From Ancylobacter novellus (GTDB lineage: Bacteria; Pseudomonadota; Alphaproteobacteria; Rhizobiales; Xanthobacteraceae), in contig QFQD01000115.1 in NCBI GenBank assembly GCA_003241485.1, forward strand, positions 1 to 6,029: a stretch of DNA of 6,029 nt. Direction: 5' to 3'. A program made the translations under genes and the position numbers. This document shows positions 1 to 5,700 of the stretch, piece by piece (positions within the stretch are counted from its first letter, which is position 1; each line of letters opens with the position of its first letter). The notes below the pieces were generated by a model. That model worked only from the letters and a program-made list of their open reading frames with translations, searched no databases and was not told the origin of the DNA.

Positions 1-892
1 CATCCGTCTCGCCATGCTGCGCGACAAGCTGCTGGCGGTGCGCGCCACGCGCGTGCCGCCGGGCCGCGACGACAAGGTGCTGGCGGACTGGAACGGGCTA
101 ATGATCGCCGCTCTTGCCAACGTCGCCCCGCGCTTCGGCCGTCCGGAATGGGTGGAGCTGGCGGCAGGTGCCTTCCGTTTCATCGCCGAATCGATGACCC
201 GCGAAGGGCGGCTCGGCCATAGCTGGCGCGAGGGCCGGCTTGTGTTCCCCAGCCTCGCCTCCGACTATGCGGCGATGATCGGCGCCGCGCTCGCTCTGCA
301 TCAGGCGACCGGCGAGGCGCAGTATCTCGAACGCGCCCGCGCCTGGCAGACCGCACTGGAGACGCATCACGCAGCGGAGGATGGCGGCTACTACCTCACC
401 GCCGACGATGCCGAAGGGCTGATCCTGCGCCCCGATGCGACCGCCGATGACGCCGTCACCAATCCGAACGCGCTGATCGCCCGCAACCTGGTGCGGCTCG
501 CCACGCTCACCGGGGATGAGAGCTATCGCGCCCGCGCCGACCGGCTGTTCGAGGGATTGATGCCGCGCGCCGCGCCGCAGCTCTACAGCCATGCCGGGCT
601 GCTGAATGCGCTGGACACTAGATTGCGCGCGCCGGAGATCGTCGTGGTGGGTGCGGGCGATCTGGCGGAGGCTCTGGTCGACACCGCCGCTCGCCTGCCG
701 CGCGTCGACATGACGATCCAGCGCGTGGGTGACGCAACCGCCCTCCCCGTCGATCATCCAGCAAAAGCCAAAGCCCTCACGGTTGAAGGCGATGCTGCCT
801 TCGTCTGCGCCGGCGCGGTTTGCTCGCTTCCCGTTACGGATACGAATCGACTGGCCGAGACGGTGCTCGCGCGGGCTGAATCCAGCGTGTGA
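1..892 (+). CDS. Thioredoxin-fold/DUF255 (YyaL/SPATA20-like) protein, C-terminal part, 5'-truncated
   Basis: An open frame runs in from the left edge (first full codon at base 2) and ends in TGA at 890-892, giving about 296 residues. Family members are usually about 650-700 residues: an N-terminal thioredoxin-like DUF255 domain followed by an alpha/alpha-barrel resembling N-acylglucosamine 2-epimerase. Only the barrel and tail are present here. Visible hallmarks are PGRDDKVLADWNGLMIAAL near residues 21-39 of the fragment, repeated helical segments rich in Ala, Leu and Arg, and the tail FVCAGAVCSLPV with two cysteines, matching the Cys-containing end of the family. The biochemical role of the bacterial proteins is not established, so I assign none. 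It converges on the next gene to the right across a 234-bp gap. The true start lies outside the window; the ATG at base 14 is internal. Confidence 0.88.
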   Translation, partial: IRLAMLRDKLLAVRATRVPPGRDDKVLADWNGLMIAALANVAPRFGRPEWVELAAGAFRFIAESMTREGRLGHSWREGRLVFPSLASDYAAMIGAALALHQATGEAQYLERARAWQTALETHHAAEDGGYYLTADDAEGLILRPDATADDAVTNPNALIARNLVRLATLTGDESYRARADRLFEGLMPRAAPQLYSHAGLLNALDTRLRAPEIVVVGAGDLAEALVDTAARLPRVDMTIQRVGDATALPVDHPAKAKALTVEGDAAFVCAGAVCSLPVTDTNRLAETVLARAESSV

Positions 893-909
893 GGCCGCGC
901 CGTGCCCGC

Positions 910-941
910 TGGGGATAAGGCTGTGGATAAGTTGGGGACAA
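910..941 (-). promoter_or_regulatory. Three tandem DnaA-box-like 9-mers
   Basis: Three 9-mers in the same orientation lie at 910-918 (TGGGGATAA), 922-930 (TGTGGATAA) and 933-941 (TGGGGACAA). Read on the minus strand, the middle one is the exact consensus TTATCCACA; the others differ at one and two positions. Their starts are 12 and 11 bp apart, close to one helical turn, as expected for cooperative DnaA binding. The array begins 18 bp after the stop of the DUF255-type gene, in a gap between converging genes, so it is unlikely to be a promoter operator. It could be an accessory DnaA-binding or titration site, or part of an extended origin. Binding is inferred from sequence alone. Confidence 0.5.
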
Positions 942-1076
942 AAGACGTCACAGCCCCGCAGAGCCTCAGAAATCGCCGCTGGCGGGCATTTCGTGTTTTG
1001 TGATGGATGGATCGGACGAGAGGACGATCGCCCGTCCTGAGTCACTTGTGAGGCTCATCATTTCGGAGCCGAATCA

Positions 1077-1114
1077 TTACCGGAGGTTGCGATTTGCGCA
1101 TGCCTGCCCGGTAA
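1077..1114 (-). terminator. Imperfect stem-loop downstream of the rho-linked membrane protein gene
   Basis: TTACCGG (1077-1083) pairs with CCGGTAA (1108-1114), AGG (1084-1086) with CCT (1103-1105), and TGCG (1088-1091) with CGCA (1097-1100). This gives 14 pairs with a 5-nt loop, a small internal loop and a 2-nt bulge. It starts 12 bp past the TAA of the minus-strand gene ending at 1127, where a transcript end is expected. No run of U follows on either strand, so it is not a classic intrinsic terminator. It may instead protect a 3' end or mark a Rho-dependent stop. The pairing is seen; the function is inferred. Confidence 0.35.
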
Positions 1115-1126
1115 GCGTGCGCAGCG

Positions 1127-1504
1127 TTAGTCGTCGCGGCTGAAGCGCATATTGGCGAACATCAGCGGCACCACCAGCACCAGCGCGCCAGCGAGATCAG
1201 CCTGGAAGATATAGGAGAGCCCAAGCTCGTTGCGCACGGCCGGGCCCAGCACGGGGTCGGCGAAGTCAGCGACGAGGGAGGAGATGAACAGCGCCGACGG
1301 CACCCAGATCGCCAGCGGCAGCCACCAGCGGCGACAGGCCATCACCCAGCTCAGGGCCACCACGCCGAGAACGAACAGCCACAGCACCGGCGAGGGCGGC
1401 TCGCGCTCCGCCATGCGCGCGAGGTCCACGGCATGGGCGGAGCCCGCCGCGATGAAGGGGACGGACGCGGCCGCGAGAAGGGAAAGAAGCTTCTGCGCCA
1501 CCAT
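1127..1504 (-). CDS. Small exported/membrane protein of unknown function, downstream of rho
   Basis: This 125-residue protein does not match a family I recognise. Residues 1-25 look like a signal peptide: Lys5, a hydrophobic stretch, then AGSAHA with a likely cleavage after Ala25. Hydrophobic segments follow at about 40-56, 60-78 and 103-118, separated by Arg-rich (CRRWW, 57-61) and acidic stretches, with a charged tail FSRDD. It may therefore be a small inner-membrane protein with three helices, or four if the first segment is not cleaved. It starts 18 bp after the rho stop on the same strand, so it is probably cotranscribed with rho. The GGGACGGGCACGGAC upstream of the ATG gives only a weak ribosome-binding match. 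Hydrophobicity pattern, position and GC-rich codon use like its neighbours support a real gene. The function is unknown. Confidence 0.72.
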   Translation of the reverse strand: MVAQKLLSLLAAASVPFIAAGSAHAVDLARMAEREPPSPVLWLFVLGVVALSWVMACRRWWLPLAIWVPSALFISSLVADFADPVLGPAVRNELGLSYIFQADLAGALVLVVPLMFANMRFSRDD

Positions 1505-1522
1505 GTCCGTGCCCGTCCCGCG

Positions 1523-2788
1523 TCAGGTATTCATGGAATCGAAGAAATCGCCGTTGGTCTTGGTCTGGCGCAGCTTGTCGAGCAGGAACTCGATGGCATC
1601 GACCGTGCCCATCGGGTTCAGGATGCGCCTGAGGACGTACATTTTCTTCAAAACGTCGCTCGGCACAAGCAGCTCTTCCTTGCGGGTGCCCGAGCGGGTG
1701 ATGTCGATCGCCGGGAAGACGCGCTTGTCGGAGACCTTGCGGTCGAGGATGACCTCGGAATTGCCGGTGCCCTTGAACTCTTCAAAGATCACCTCGTCCA
1801 TGCGCGAGCCGGTCTCGATGAGCGCGGTCGCGATGATGGTGAGCGAGCCGCCTTCCTCGATATTGCGCGCCGCGCCGAAGAAGCGCTTGGGGCGCTGCAG
1901 GGCATTGGCGTCGACACCGCCGGTCAGCACCTTGCCGGACGACGGCACGACGGTGTTGTAGGCGCGGCCGAGACGGGTGATCGAATCCAGAAGGATGACG
2001 ACGTCGCGCTTGTGCTCGACAAGGCGCTTGGCCTTCTCGATCACCATTTCCGCGACCTGCACATGGCGCTGGGCCGGTTCGTCGAAGGTGGAGGACACCA
2101 CCTCGCCCTTCACCGAGCGCTGCATGTCGGTGACTTCCTCGGGCCGCTCGTCGATGAGCAGCACGATGAGGTAGCACTCGGGATGGTTGGTGGTGATGGA
2201 CTGCGCGATGTTCTGCAGCAGCACGGTCTTGCCGGTGCGCGGCGGCGCGACGATGAGGGCGCGCTGGCCTTTGCCGATCGGCGCCACGACATCGATGATG
2301 CGGGCGGAGAAATCCTTGCGGGTCGGATCCTCGATCTCGAGCTTGAAGCGCTCATCGGGATAGAGCGGCGTCAGATTGTCGAAATTGATCTTGTGCCGGA
2401 TCTTCTCGGGGTCTTCAAAATTGATCGTGTTGACCTTGAGAAGGGCGAAATAGCGCTCGCCATCCTTGGGCGAGCGGATCTGCCCCTCGACCGTGTCGCC
2501 GGTGCGCAGGCCGAACCGGCGGATCTGCGAGGGCGACACATAGATGTCGTCGGGACCGGGCAGATAATTGGCGTCCGGCGAGCGCAGGAAGCCGAAACCG
2601 TCGGAGAGAATCTCGACGACGCCCTCACCGATGATGTCGGTGTCCTTGGCGGCGAGCTGCTTGAGGATGGCGAACATCAGCTCCTGCTTGCGCAGCGTGC
2701 TGGCGTTCTCAACCTCCAGCTCCTCCGCGAAGACGAGGAGTTCAGCCGGATTTTTGGACTTGAGGTCCTGGAGCTTCATTTCCCCCAT
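1523..2788 (-). CDS. rho: Transcription termination factor Rho
   Basis: Rho is a hexameric RNA-dependent ATPase and helicase that binds C-rich nascent RNA and stops transcription. The 421-residue protein has the usual length. The N-terminal helical segment includes KNPAELLVFAEELEVEN (about 12-28). The primary RNA-binding cold-shock-like domain includes GFGFLRSPDANYLPGPDDIY (64-83). The ATPase core has Walker A APPRTGKT at 181-188, DERPEE with the catalytic Glu region at 213-218, and Walker B VVILLDSITR at 263-272. The Q-loop region is LTGGVDANALQRPKRFF (288-304), and the TRSGTRKEELL segment (364-374) should contain the arginine finger at Arg365. No key residue is missing. I chose the ATG at 2788 because GAGG sits 9 nt upstream and homologues often start with MREMKLQ; Met4 is an alternative. 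It follows hemJ across a 246-bp leader. Confidence 0.98.
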   Translation of the reverse strand: MGEMKLQDLKSKNPAELLVFAEELEVENASTLRKQELMFAILKQLAAKDTDIIGEGVVEILSDGFGFLRSPDANYLPGPDDIYVSPSQIRRFGLRTGDTVEGQIRSPKDGERYFALLKVNTINFEDPEKIRHKINFDNLTPLYPDERFKLEIEDPTRKDFSARIIDVVAPIGKGQRALIVAPPRTGKTVLLQNIAQSITTNHPECYLIVLLIDERPEEVTDMQRSVKGEVVSSTFDEPAQRHVQVAEMVIEKAKRLVEHKRDVVILLDSITRLGRAYNTVVPSSGKVLTGGVDANALQRPKRFFGAARNIEEGGSLTIIATALIETGSRMDEVIFEEFKGTGNSEVILDRKVSDKRVFPAIDITRSGTRKEELLVPSDVLKKMYVLRRILNPMGTVDAIEFLLDKLRQTKTNGDFFDSMNT

Positions 2789-3034
2789 GGGAAAAGGCCT
2801 CGGTCATTGGATTGGTCCCGGTCGAGCGCGAAGAACCCGCCGGAACGAATAGGAAAGGGAAGCGCTGGTCTGAGGACACAGCCGGCGTGAAAACCGGCCC
2901 TCTGTCCGACACACCCGCCGACACCGGGGAAGATGTCGGTCAAAGCGGAGCGTCAGCCAGCTTCGTGGAAGTGACGGCACCATAGGCAAAGCGACGATTC
3001 GGCGCAAGCCTGCCGTCACCGCTCTTGAAACAGC
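2789..3034 (-). promoter_or_regulatory. rho leader region with inverted repeats and a pyrimidine-rich tract
   Basis: The 246 bp between the hemJ stop and the rho start contain no convincing gene. Read as a minus-strand transcript, they hold a perfect 9-bp inverted repeat (TGCCGTCAC at 3011-3019 with GTGACGGCA at 2971-2979, 31-nt loop). Two smaller stems lie at 2918-2939 (6 bp, 10-nt loop) and 2881-2898 (5 bp, 8-nt loop). A pyrimidine-rich stretch complementary to 2841-2864 follows. The region probably contains the rho promoter, but I could not place -35 and -10 boxes with confidence. In E. coli, rho is autoregulated by Rho-dependent attenuation in its leader; a similar arrangement here is an inference. 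Confidence 0.45.
2971..3019 (-). repeat. Perfect 9-bp inverted repeat between hemJ and rho
   Basis: GTGACGGCA at 2971-2979 is exactly complementary to TGCCGTCAC at 3011-3019, with a 31-nt loop. It begins 15 bp after the hemJ stop (3035) on the transcribed strand, so it could mark the 3' end of the hemE-hemJ message or form the first structure of a read-through rho leader. No U-tract follows. Confidence 0.5.
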
Positions 3035-3460
3035 TCAAAAAGGCTTAACGATGACCAGAATGACGATGCCGATCATCAAAAGCGTCGGCACCTCATTGGC
3101 CACGCGGTAGAAACGCGTCGCCCGCCGGTTCGCATCCGCCGCGAAATCCTTCACCCAGCGCGATAGCGCGCCGTGAAAGCCGCTCATGGCAAGCACCAGC
3201 GCGAATTTGGCGTGAAACCAGCCGGCAAGATACCAGCCGCCATCCCAGGCGAGCCACAACCCGGCAAGCCAGGTCACGATCATCGCCGGGTTCATGATCG
3301 CCTTGAGCAGGCGCCGTTCCATCACCTTGAAGGTTTCCGACTGCGCCGATCCCGCCGGCGCGTCGCAGTGATAGACCATGAGCCGCGGCAGATAGAGCAG
3401 GCCCGCCATCCAGGAGATGACGGCGATCACATGCAGCGCCTTGATCCAGTCATAGAACAT
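3035..3460 (-). CDS. hemJ: Protoporphyrinogen oxidase HemJ
   Basis: HemJ is the membrane protein that oxidises protoporphyrinogen IX to protoporphyrin IX, the penultimate step of haem synthesis, in bacteria lacking HemG or HemY. The 141-residue length matches the family (formerly UPF0093). The N-terminal signature YDWIKALHVIAVISWMAGL is present, with the conserved His10, considered important for haem binding or catalysis. It is followed by YLPRLMVYH at 23-31 and the conserved WFHAKFALVL segment with Lys85. Four hydrophobic segments are visible, at about 6-27, 55-72, 80-96 and 126-140. It begins 16 bp after the hemE stop on the same strand, so the two haem genes almost certainly form an operon. 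HemE makes coproporphyrinogen III; HemJ acts two steps later. No gene for the intermediate oxidase (HemF/HemN) is present here. Confidence 0.95.
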   Translation of the reverse strand: MFYDWIKALHVIAVISWMAGLLYLPRLMVYHCDAPAGSAQSETFKVMERRLLKAIMNPAMIVTWLAGLWLAWDGGWYLAGWFHAKFALVLAMSGFHGALSRWVKDFAADANRRATRFYRVANEVPTLLMIGIVILVIVKPF

Positions 3461-3471
3461 GGCGCGTCCCG

Positions 3472-3476
3472 CCTCC
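3472..3476 (-). promoter_or_regulatory. Ribosome-binding site of hemJ abutting the hemE stop codon
   Basis: On the minus strand GGAGG directly follows the TGA of hemE (3477-3479) and sits 11 nt before the hemJ ATG. The spacing is slightly long, but the sequence is a strong Shine-Dalgarno match. Ribosomes finishing hemE would stop on top of it, which suggests translational coupling of the two haem genes. Confidence 0.65.
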
Positions 3477-4529
3477 TCAGCCCCGCACCCGGGCGATCAT
3501 CTGCTCGACATGGGCGATCGGCGTTTCCGGCCGGATGCCATGGCCGAGATTGAAGATATGCGCGGCGCCATGGAAATCCTGCATCAAGGCGTCGATGGCG
3601 CGGTCGAGCGCCGCGCCGCCGGCGATCAGGGTCAGCGGGTCGAGATTGCCCTGCAGGGCCACCTTGCCGCCCAGCGCCAGCCGCGTTGCCGGCCGTTCCG
3701 CCGTCCAGTCCAGCCCCACCGCGTTCACGCCGCTTGCCTGCACCAGCTCCCGCAAGCCCGCCAGCGTCGCGCCCTTCGGGAAGGCGATGATGCGCGCGCC
3801 CGGCACTTCGGCCCGCACCAGCCGCACGATGCGGGTGATTGGCTCGACGCTCCAGAGCCGGAAGGCTTCCGGGTCCAGCACGCCGGCCCAGCTGTCGAAA
3901 ATCTGCACCGCGTCGGCGCCGGCCTTCAGCTGGCCGATGAGATAGCGCGCCGAGGTTTCCACCAGACGGTCGATCAGCGCGGAAAAAAAGGCGGGGTCAC
4001 GCAGCGAGGCGAGCCGGGCGGGCGCCTGGTCCGGCGTGCCGCGCCCGGCGACCATATAGGTCGCGACCGTCCACGGCGCACCGCAGAAGCCGAGCAGCGT
4101 GGTTTCCGCCGGCAATTCCTCACGGATTCGTCCCACCGCTTCCAGCACGCGGTCGATCTTCAACGCGTCCAGCTCGTCACGCAGCCCGTTCAGCTCGGCA
4201 AGGTTGGTCACGGTGCTGAGGCGCGGCCCCTCGCCGGCCTCAAAAGACAGATCGCAGCCCAGCGCATGCGGCACGACGAGGATGTCGGAAAACAGGATCG
4301 CCGCGTCGAAGCCGAAGCGACGGATCGGCTGGAGCGTGACCTCGACGGCGTGGTCGGGCGTGTAGCAGAGGGTGAGGAAGTCGCCGGCCTGCTCGCGCAC
4401 GGCGCGATATTCCGGGAGGTAGCGCCCCGCCTGGCGCATCATCCAGATCGGCGTGCGATCGGGCACATGGCCGTCCAGCGCCTGGCTTACGATCCGCTGG
4501 CTGTCCATCCCGTCCCCAAGCCTCTTCAT
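3477..4529 (-). CDS. hemE: Uroporphyrinogen decarboxylase HemE
   Basis: HemE removes four carboxyl groups from uroporphyrinogen III to give coproporphyrinogen III in the cytoplasm; it needs no cofactor. The 350-residue length is normal. Both family signatures are clear: PIWMMRQAGRYLPEYR at 27-42 with Arg32 and Arg36, and GFCGAPWTVATYMVAG at 147-162. Active-site residues known from the family are all present: Asp82 in LFSDILVVPHALG, Tyr158, Ser213 in FDSWAG and His330 in NLGHGI. The start is uncertain. The ATG at 4529 has AGAG 11 nt upstream; an in-frame ATG at 4508 (residue 8) has GGGGA 4 nt upstream, and both leave the conserved core intact. It leads the hemE-hemJ pair and diverges from the PPDK regulator across the putative origin. 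Confidence 0.97.
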   Translation of the reverse strand: MKRLGDGMDSQRIVSQALDGHVPDRTPIWMMRQAGRYLPEYRAVREQAGDFLTLCYTPDHAVEVTLQPIRRFGFDAAILFSDILVVPHALGCDLSFEAGEGPRLSTVTNLAELNGLRDELDALKIDRVLEAVGRIREELPAETTLLGFCGAPWTVATYMVAGRGTPDQAPARLASLRDPAFFSALIDRLVETSARYLIGQLKAGADAVQIFDSWAGVLDPEAFRLWSVEPITRIVRLVRAEVPGARIIAFPKGATLAGLRELVQASGVNAVGLDWTAERPATRLALGGKVALQGNLDPLTLIAGGAALDRAIDALMQDFHGAAHIFNLGHGIRPETPIAHVEQMIARVRG

Positions 4530-4535
4530 ACTTAA

Positions 4536-4550
4536 TTAATCTCTTTTGAA
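4536..4550. promoter_or_regulatory. CtrA-like site, TTAA-N7-TGAA
   Basis: TTAA (4536-4539), seven bases, then TGAA (4547-4550) matches the CtrA consensus TTAA-N7-TTAA at 7 of 8 defined positions. It lies 7-21 bp upstream of the hemE ATG at 4529, on the hemE side of the putative origin. In Caulobacter, phosphorylated CtrA binds such sites in oriC and represses replication and the hemE promoter. An AT-rich stretch could produce one such match by chance, so this is a candidate only. Confidence 0.35.
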
Positions 4551-4640
4551 TCTAGTTGTCTGTGTTTAGGCATGGGCATTAGCCCTGTTCACGGCCGTTC
4601 ACAACCAAACCCCAGCTCGACGCACGCTGGCGGTTTCGGT

Positions 4641-4671
4641 GTGCTTTTGAAAAACTTGCTTTATCAAGCAC
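4641..4671. repeat. AT-rich inverted repeat in the putative origin
   Basis: GTGCTT (4641-4646) is complementary to AAGCAC (4666-4671) around a 19-nt AT-rich interior. A nested stem, TGCTT (4657-4661) with AAGCA (4666-4670), competes for the same right arm with a 4-nt loop. The segment is 10/30 G+C and ends 18 bp before the DnaA-box-like site at 4690, a placement suitable for a DNA unwinding element. No ORF of note and no poly-T tract accompany it. Confidence 0.4.
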
Positions 4672-4689
4672 CTGCGCATGTGCGGCGGA

Positions 4690-4698
4690 TTATCCACG
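4690..4698 (+). promoter_or_regulatory. DnaA-box-like site TTATCCACG
   Basis: It differs from the consensus TTATCCACA only at the last base. It lies in the middle of the putative origin, just to the right of the AT-rich inverted repeat at 4641-4671. Confidence 0.6.
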
Positions 4699-4812
4699 TA
4701 GTTCGCCGCCTGTGCGTTGATCTTGCTCACAGCGGGCAGACCTGTGGAGGGCCAGCCGACATTTCCCCAGCGCGGACTTGCTAACGCCGTTGGCCCGTGG
4801 CTTGTTCCCATC

Positions 4813-4821
4813 CTATGCACA
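4813..4821 (+). promoter_or_regulatory. DnaA-box-like site CTATGCACA
   Basis: It matches the relaxed consensus TTATNCACA except at the first base. It sits 4 bp left of the oppositely oriented site at 4826-4834, forming a closely spaced inverted pair at the right end of the putative origin. Confidence 0.45.
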
Positions 4822-4825
4822 GCCC

Positions 4826-4834
4826 TGTGGATGA
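4826..4834 (-). promoter_or_regulatory. DnaA-box-like site overlapping the PPDK-regulator start
   Basis: TGTGGATGA reads TCATCCACA on the minus strand, one mismatch from TTATCCACA. Its last four bases overlap the ATG at 4831 chosen as the start of the PPDK-regulator gene, so bound DnaA could affect expression of that gene if the promoter lies close upstream. Confidence 0.5.
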
Positions 4835-5700
4835 CCGGCGTGACTGATGCCACCCGCCCGGCGGAAAGCTACTACCACCTGCATCTCGTGTCGGATTCGA
4901 CCGGCGAGACGCTCATCAGCGTCGGCCGTGCCGCGGCCGCGCAGTACAGCGGCGTGCGGCCGATCGAGCATGTGTATCCGCTGGTGCGCACGCACAAGCA
5001 GCTCGACAAGGTCATCAGCGACATCGAGGAATATCCCGGCATCGTGCTCTACACGCTCACCGAGCCCGAGCTGCGCAACCGGCTGAAGACCTATTGCAGC
5101 GAGAACAGCGTGCCCGTGCTGTCGGTGCTCGCGCCCGTGGTGCGCCTGTTCCAGGCCTATCTCGGCGGCGCGCCGACCCCGCGCGTGGGTGGCCAGCATC
5201 AGCTCGATGGCGAATATTTCCGCCGCATCGACGCGATGAACTTCACCGTCACCCACGATGACGGCCAGCATACGGACGGTCTGGAAGCCGCCGATGTGGT
5301 GCTGCTCGGCATTTCGCGTTCCTCCAAGACGCCGACGAGCATCTATCTCGCCAATCGCGGCATCAAGACCGCCAACATCCCGCTGGTGCCGAGCATTCCC
5401 GTGCCGGCCGGTCTTTCCGAGCTGCGCCGCCCGCTGGTCGTCGGTCTCGTCGCCTCGGCCGAGCGCGTGGTGGAAATCCGTCGCAACCGGCTGCTCGGGC
5501 TCAATGCCGCCCAGCCGCACGACGCCTATGTCGACCGCGAGGCGGTGGCGGAGGAGATCGCCTTCTCCCGCCGTCTCTGCGCGAAGAACGGCTGGCCGGT
5601 CATCGATGTCACAAGGCGGTCGATCGAGGAAACCGCGGCGGCGATCATCGCGCTGCTGAAGGAACATCGCCGCAAGATTTCCGAGGGCGACGGTGGCTGA
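4831..5700 (+). CDS. Pyruvate,phosphate dikinase / PEP synthase regulatory protein (DUF299 kinase-pyrophosphorylase)
   Basis: This family is a bifunctional Ser/Thr kinase and phosphorylase. It inactivates PPDK or PEP synthase by ADP-dependent phosphorylation of an active-site Thr, and reactivates it with phosphate, releasing pyrophosphate. From 4831 the protein has 289 residues, near the family's usual 270-280. Visible motifs are HLHLVSDSTGETL at about 16-28, the AMNFTVTHDDG segment at 135-145, the P-loop-like GISRSSKTPTSIYLANRG at 160-177, and DVTRRSIEETAA at 259-270. The frame is open back to an ATG at 4717, but the added residues are not family-like and cross the origin region. GTG at 4840 is an alternative start. 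No strong Shine-Dalgarno sequence precedes either. The gene overlaps maf by 8 bp. I give no symbol, because ppsR is also used for an unrelated photosynthesis repressor. Confidence 0.93.
   Translation: MTGVTDATRPAESYYHLHLVSDSTGETLISVGRAAAAQYSGVRPIEHVYPLVRTHKQLDKVISDIEEYPGIVLYTLTEPELRNRLKTYCSENSVPVLSVLAPVVRLFQAYLGGAPTPRVGGQHQLDGEYFRRIDAMNFTVTHDDGQHTDGLEAADVVLLGISRSSKTPTSIYLANRGIKTANIPLVPSIPVPAGLSELRRPLVVGLVASAERVVEIRRNRLLGLNAAQPHDAYVDREAVAEEIAFSRRLCAKNGWPVIDVTRRSIEETAAAIIALLKEHRRKISEGDGG

Larger units (their letters stand above)
4530..4830. other. oriC: Putative chromosomal replication origin (oriC) in the hemE / PPDK-regulator gap
   Basis: This 301-bp gene-free gap lies between divergent hemE and the DUF299/RP001-type regulator, the position of oriC in Caulobacter crescentus and, upstream of hemE, in several Rhizobiales. 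Bases 4530-4559 are 7/30 G+C and 4641-4670 are 10/30 G+C, against a clearly GC-rich background, and are candidate unwinding sites. DnaA-box-like 9-mers with one mismatch to TTATNCACA or its stricter form lie at 4690-4698, 4813-4821 and 4826-4834. Weaker ones with two mismatches lie at 4561-4569 (minus) and 4723-4731 (plus). A CtrA-like pair of half-sites is at 4536-4550. No perfect box is present. The gap must also hold promoters for both flanking operons, which I could not place. The identification rests mainly on gene order. Confidence 0.72.

Noticed and set aside
1021..1038. Small inverted repeat AGGACG...CGTCCT
   Set aside because: Only 6 bp with a 6-nt loop and no T-run. It is easily a chance event in this composition.
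1433..2890. A 485-codon open frame on the plus strand covering rho
   Set aside because: It is antisense to an unmistakable rho gene. Its composition (His, Arg, Asp, Gly, Leu-rich) is typical of the reverse-complement frame of GC-rich coding DNA. I see no domain in it.
2742..3019. Short minus-strand frames in the rho leader as possible leader peptides
   Set aside because: They have no clear ribosome-binding site and are low-complexity Ser/Arg/Pro-rich. A rhoL-like peptide cannot be supported.
3459..4535. A 358-codon plus-strand frame antisense to hemE
   Set aside because: HemE has every active-site residue on the other strand. This frame is Arg/His/Gln-rich shadow sequence with no recognisable motif.
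4743..4751. TGTGGAGGG as a further DnaA box
   Set aside because: Three mismatches to the consensus, too weak to list as a site. CCGTTCACA at 4595-4603 was dropped for the same reason.
4717..4830. N-terminal extension of the PPDK regulator from the ATG at 4717
   Set aside because: It would add 38 residues not expected in the family, would make the protein unusually long, and overlaps origin-like sequence.
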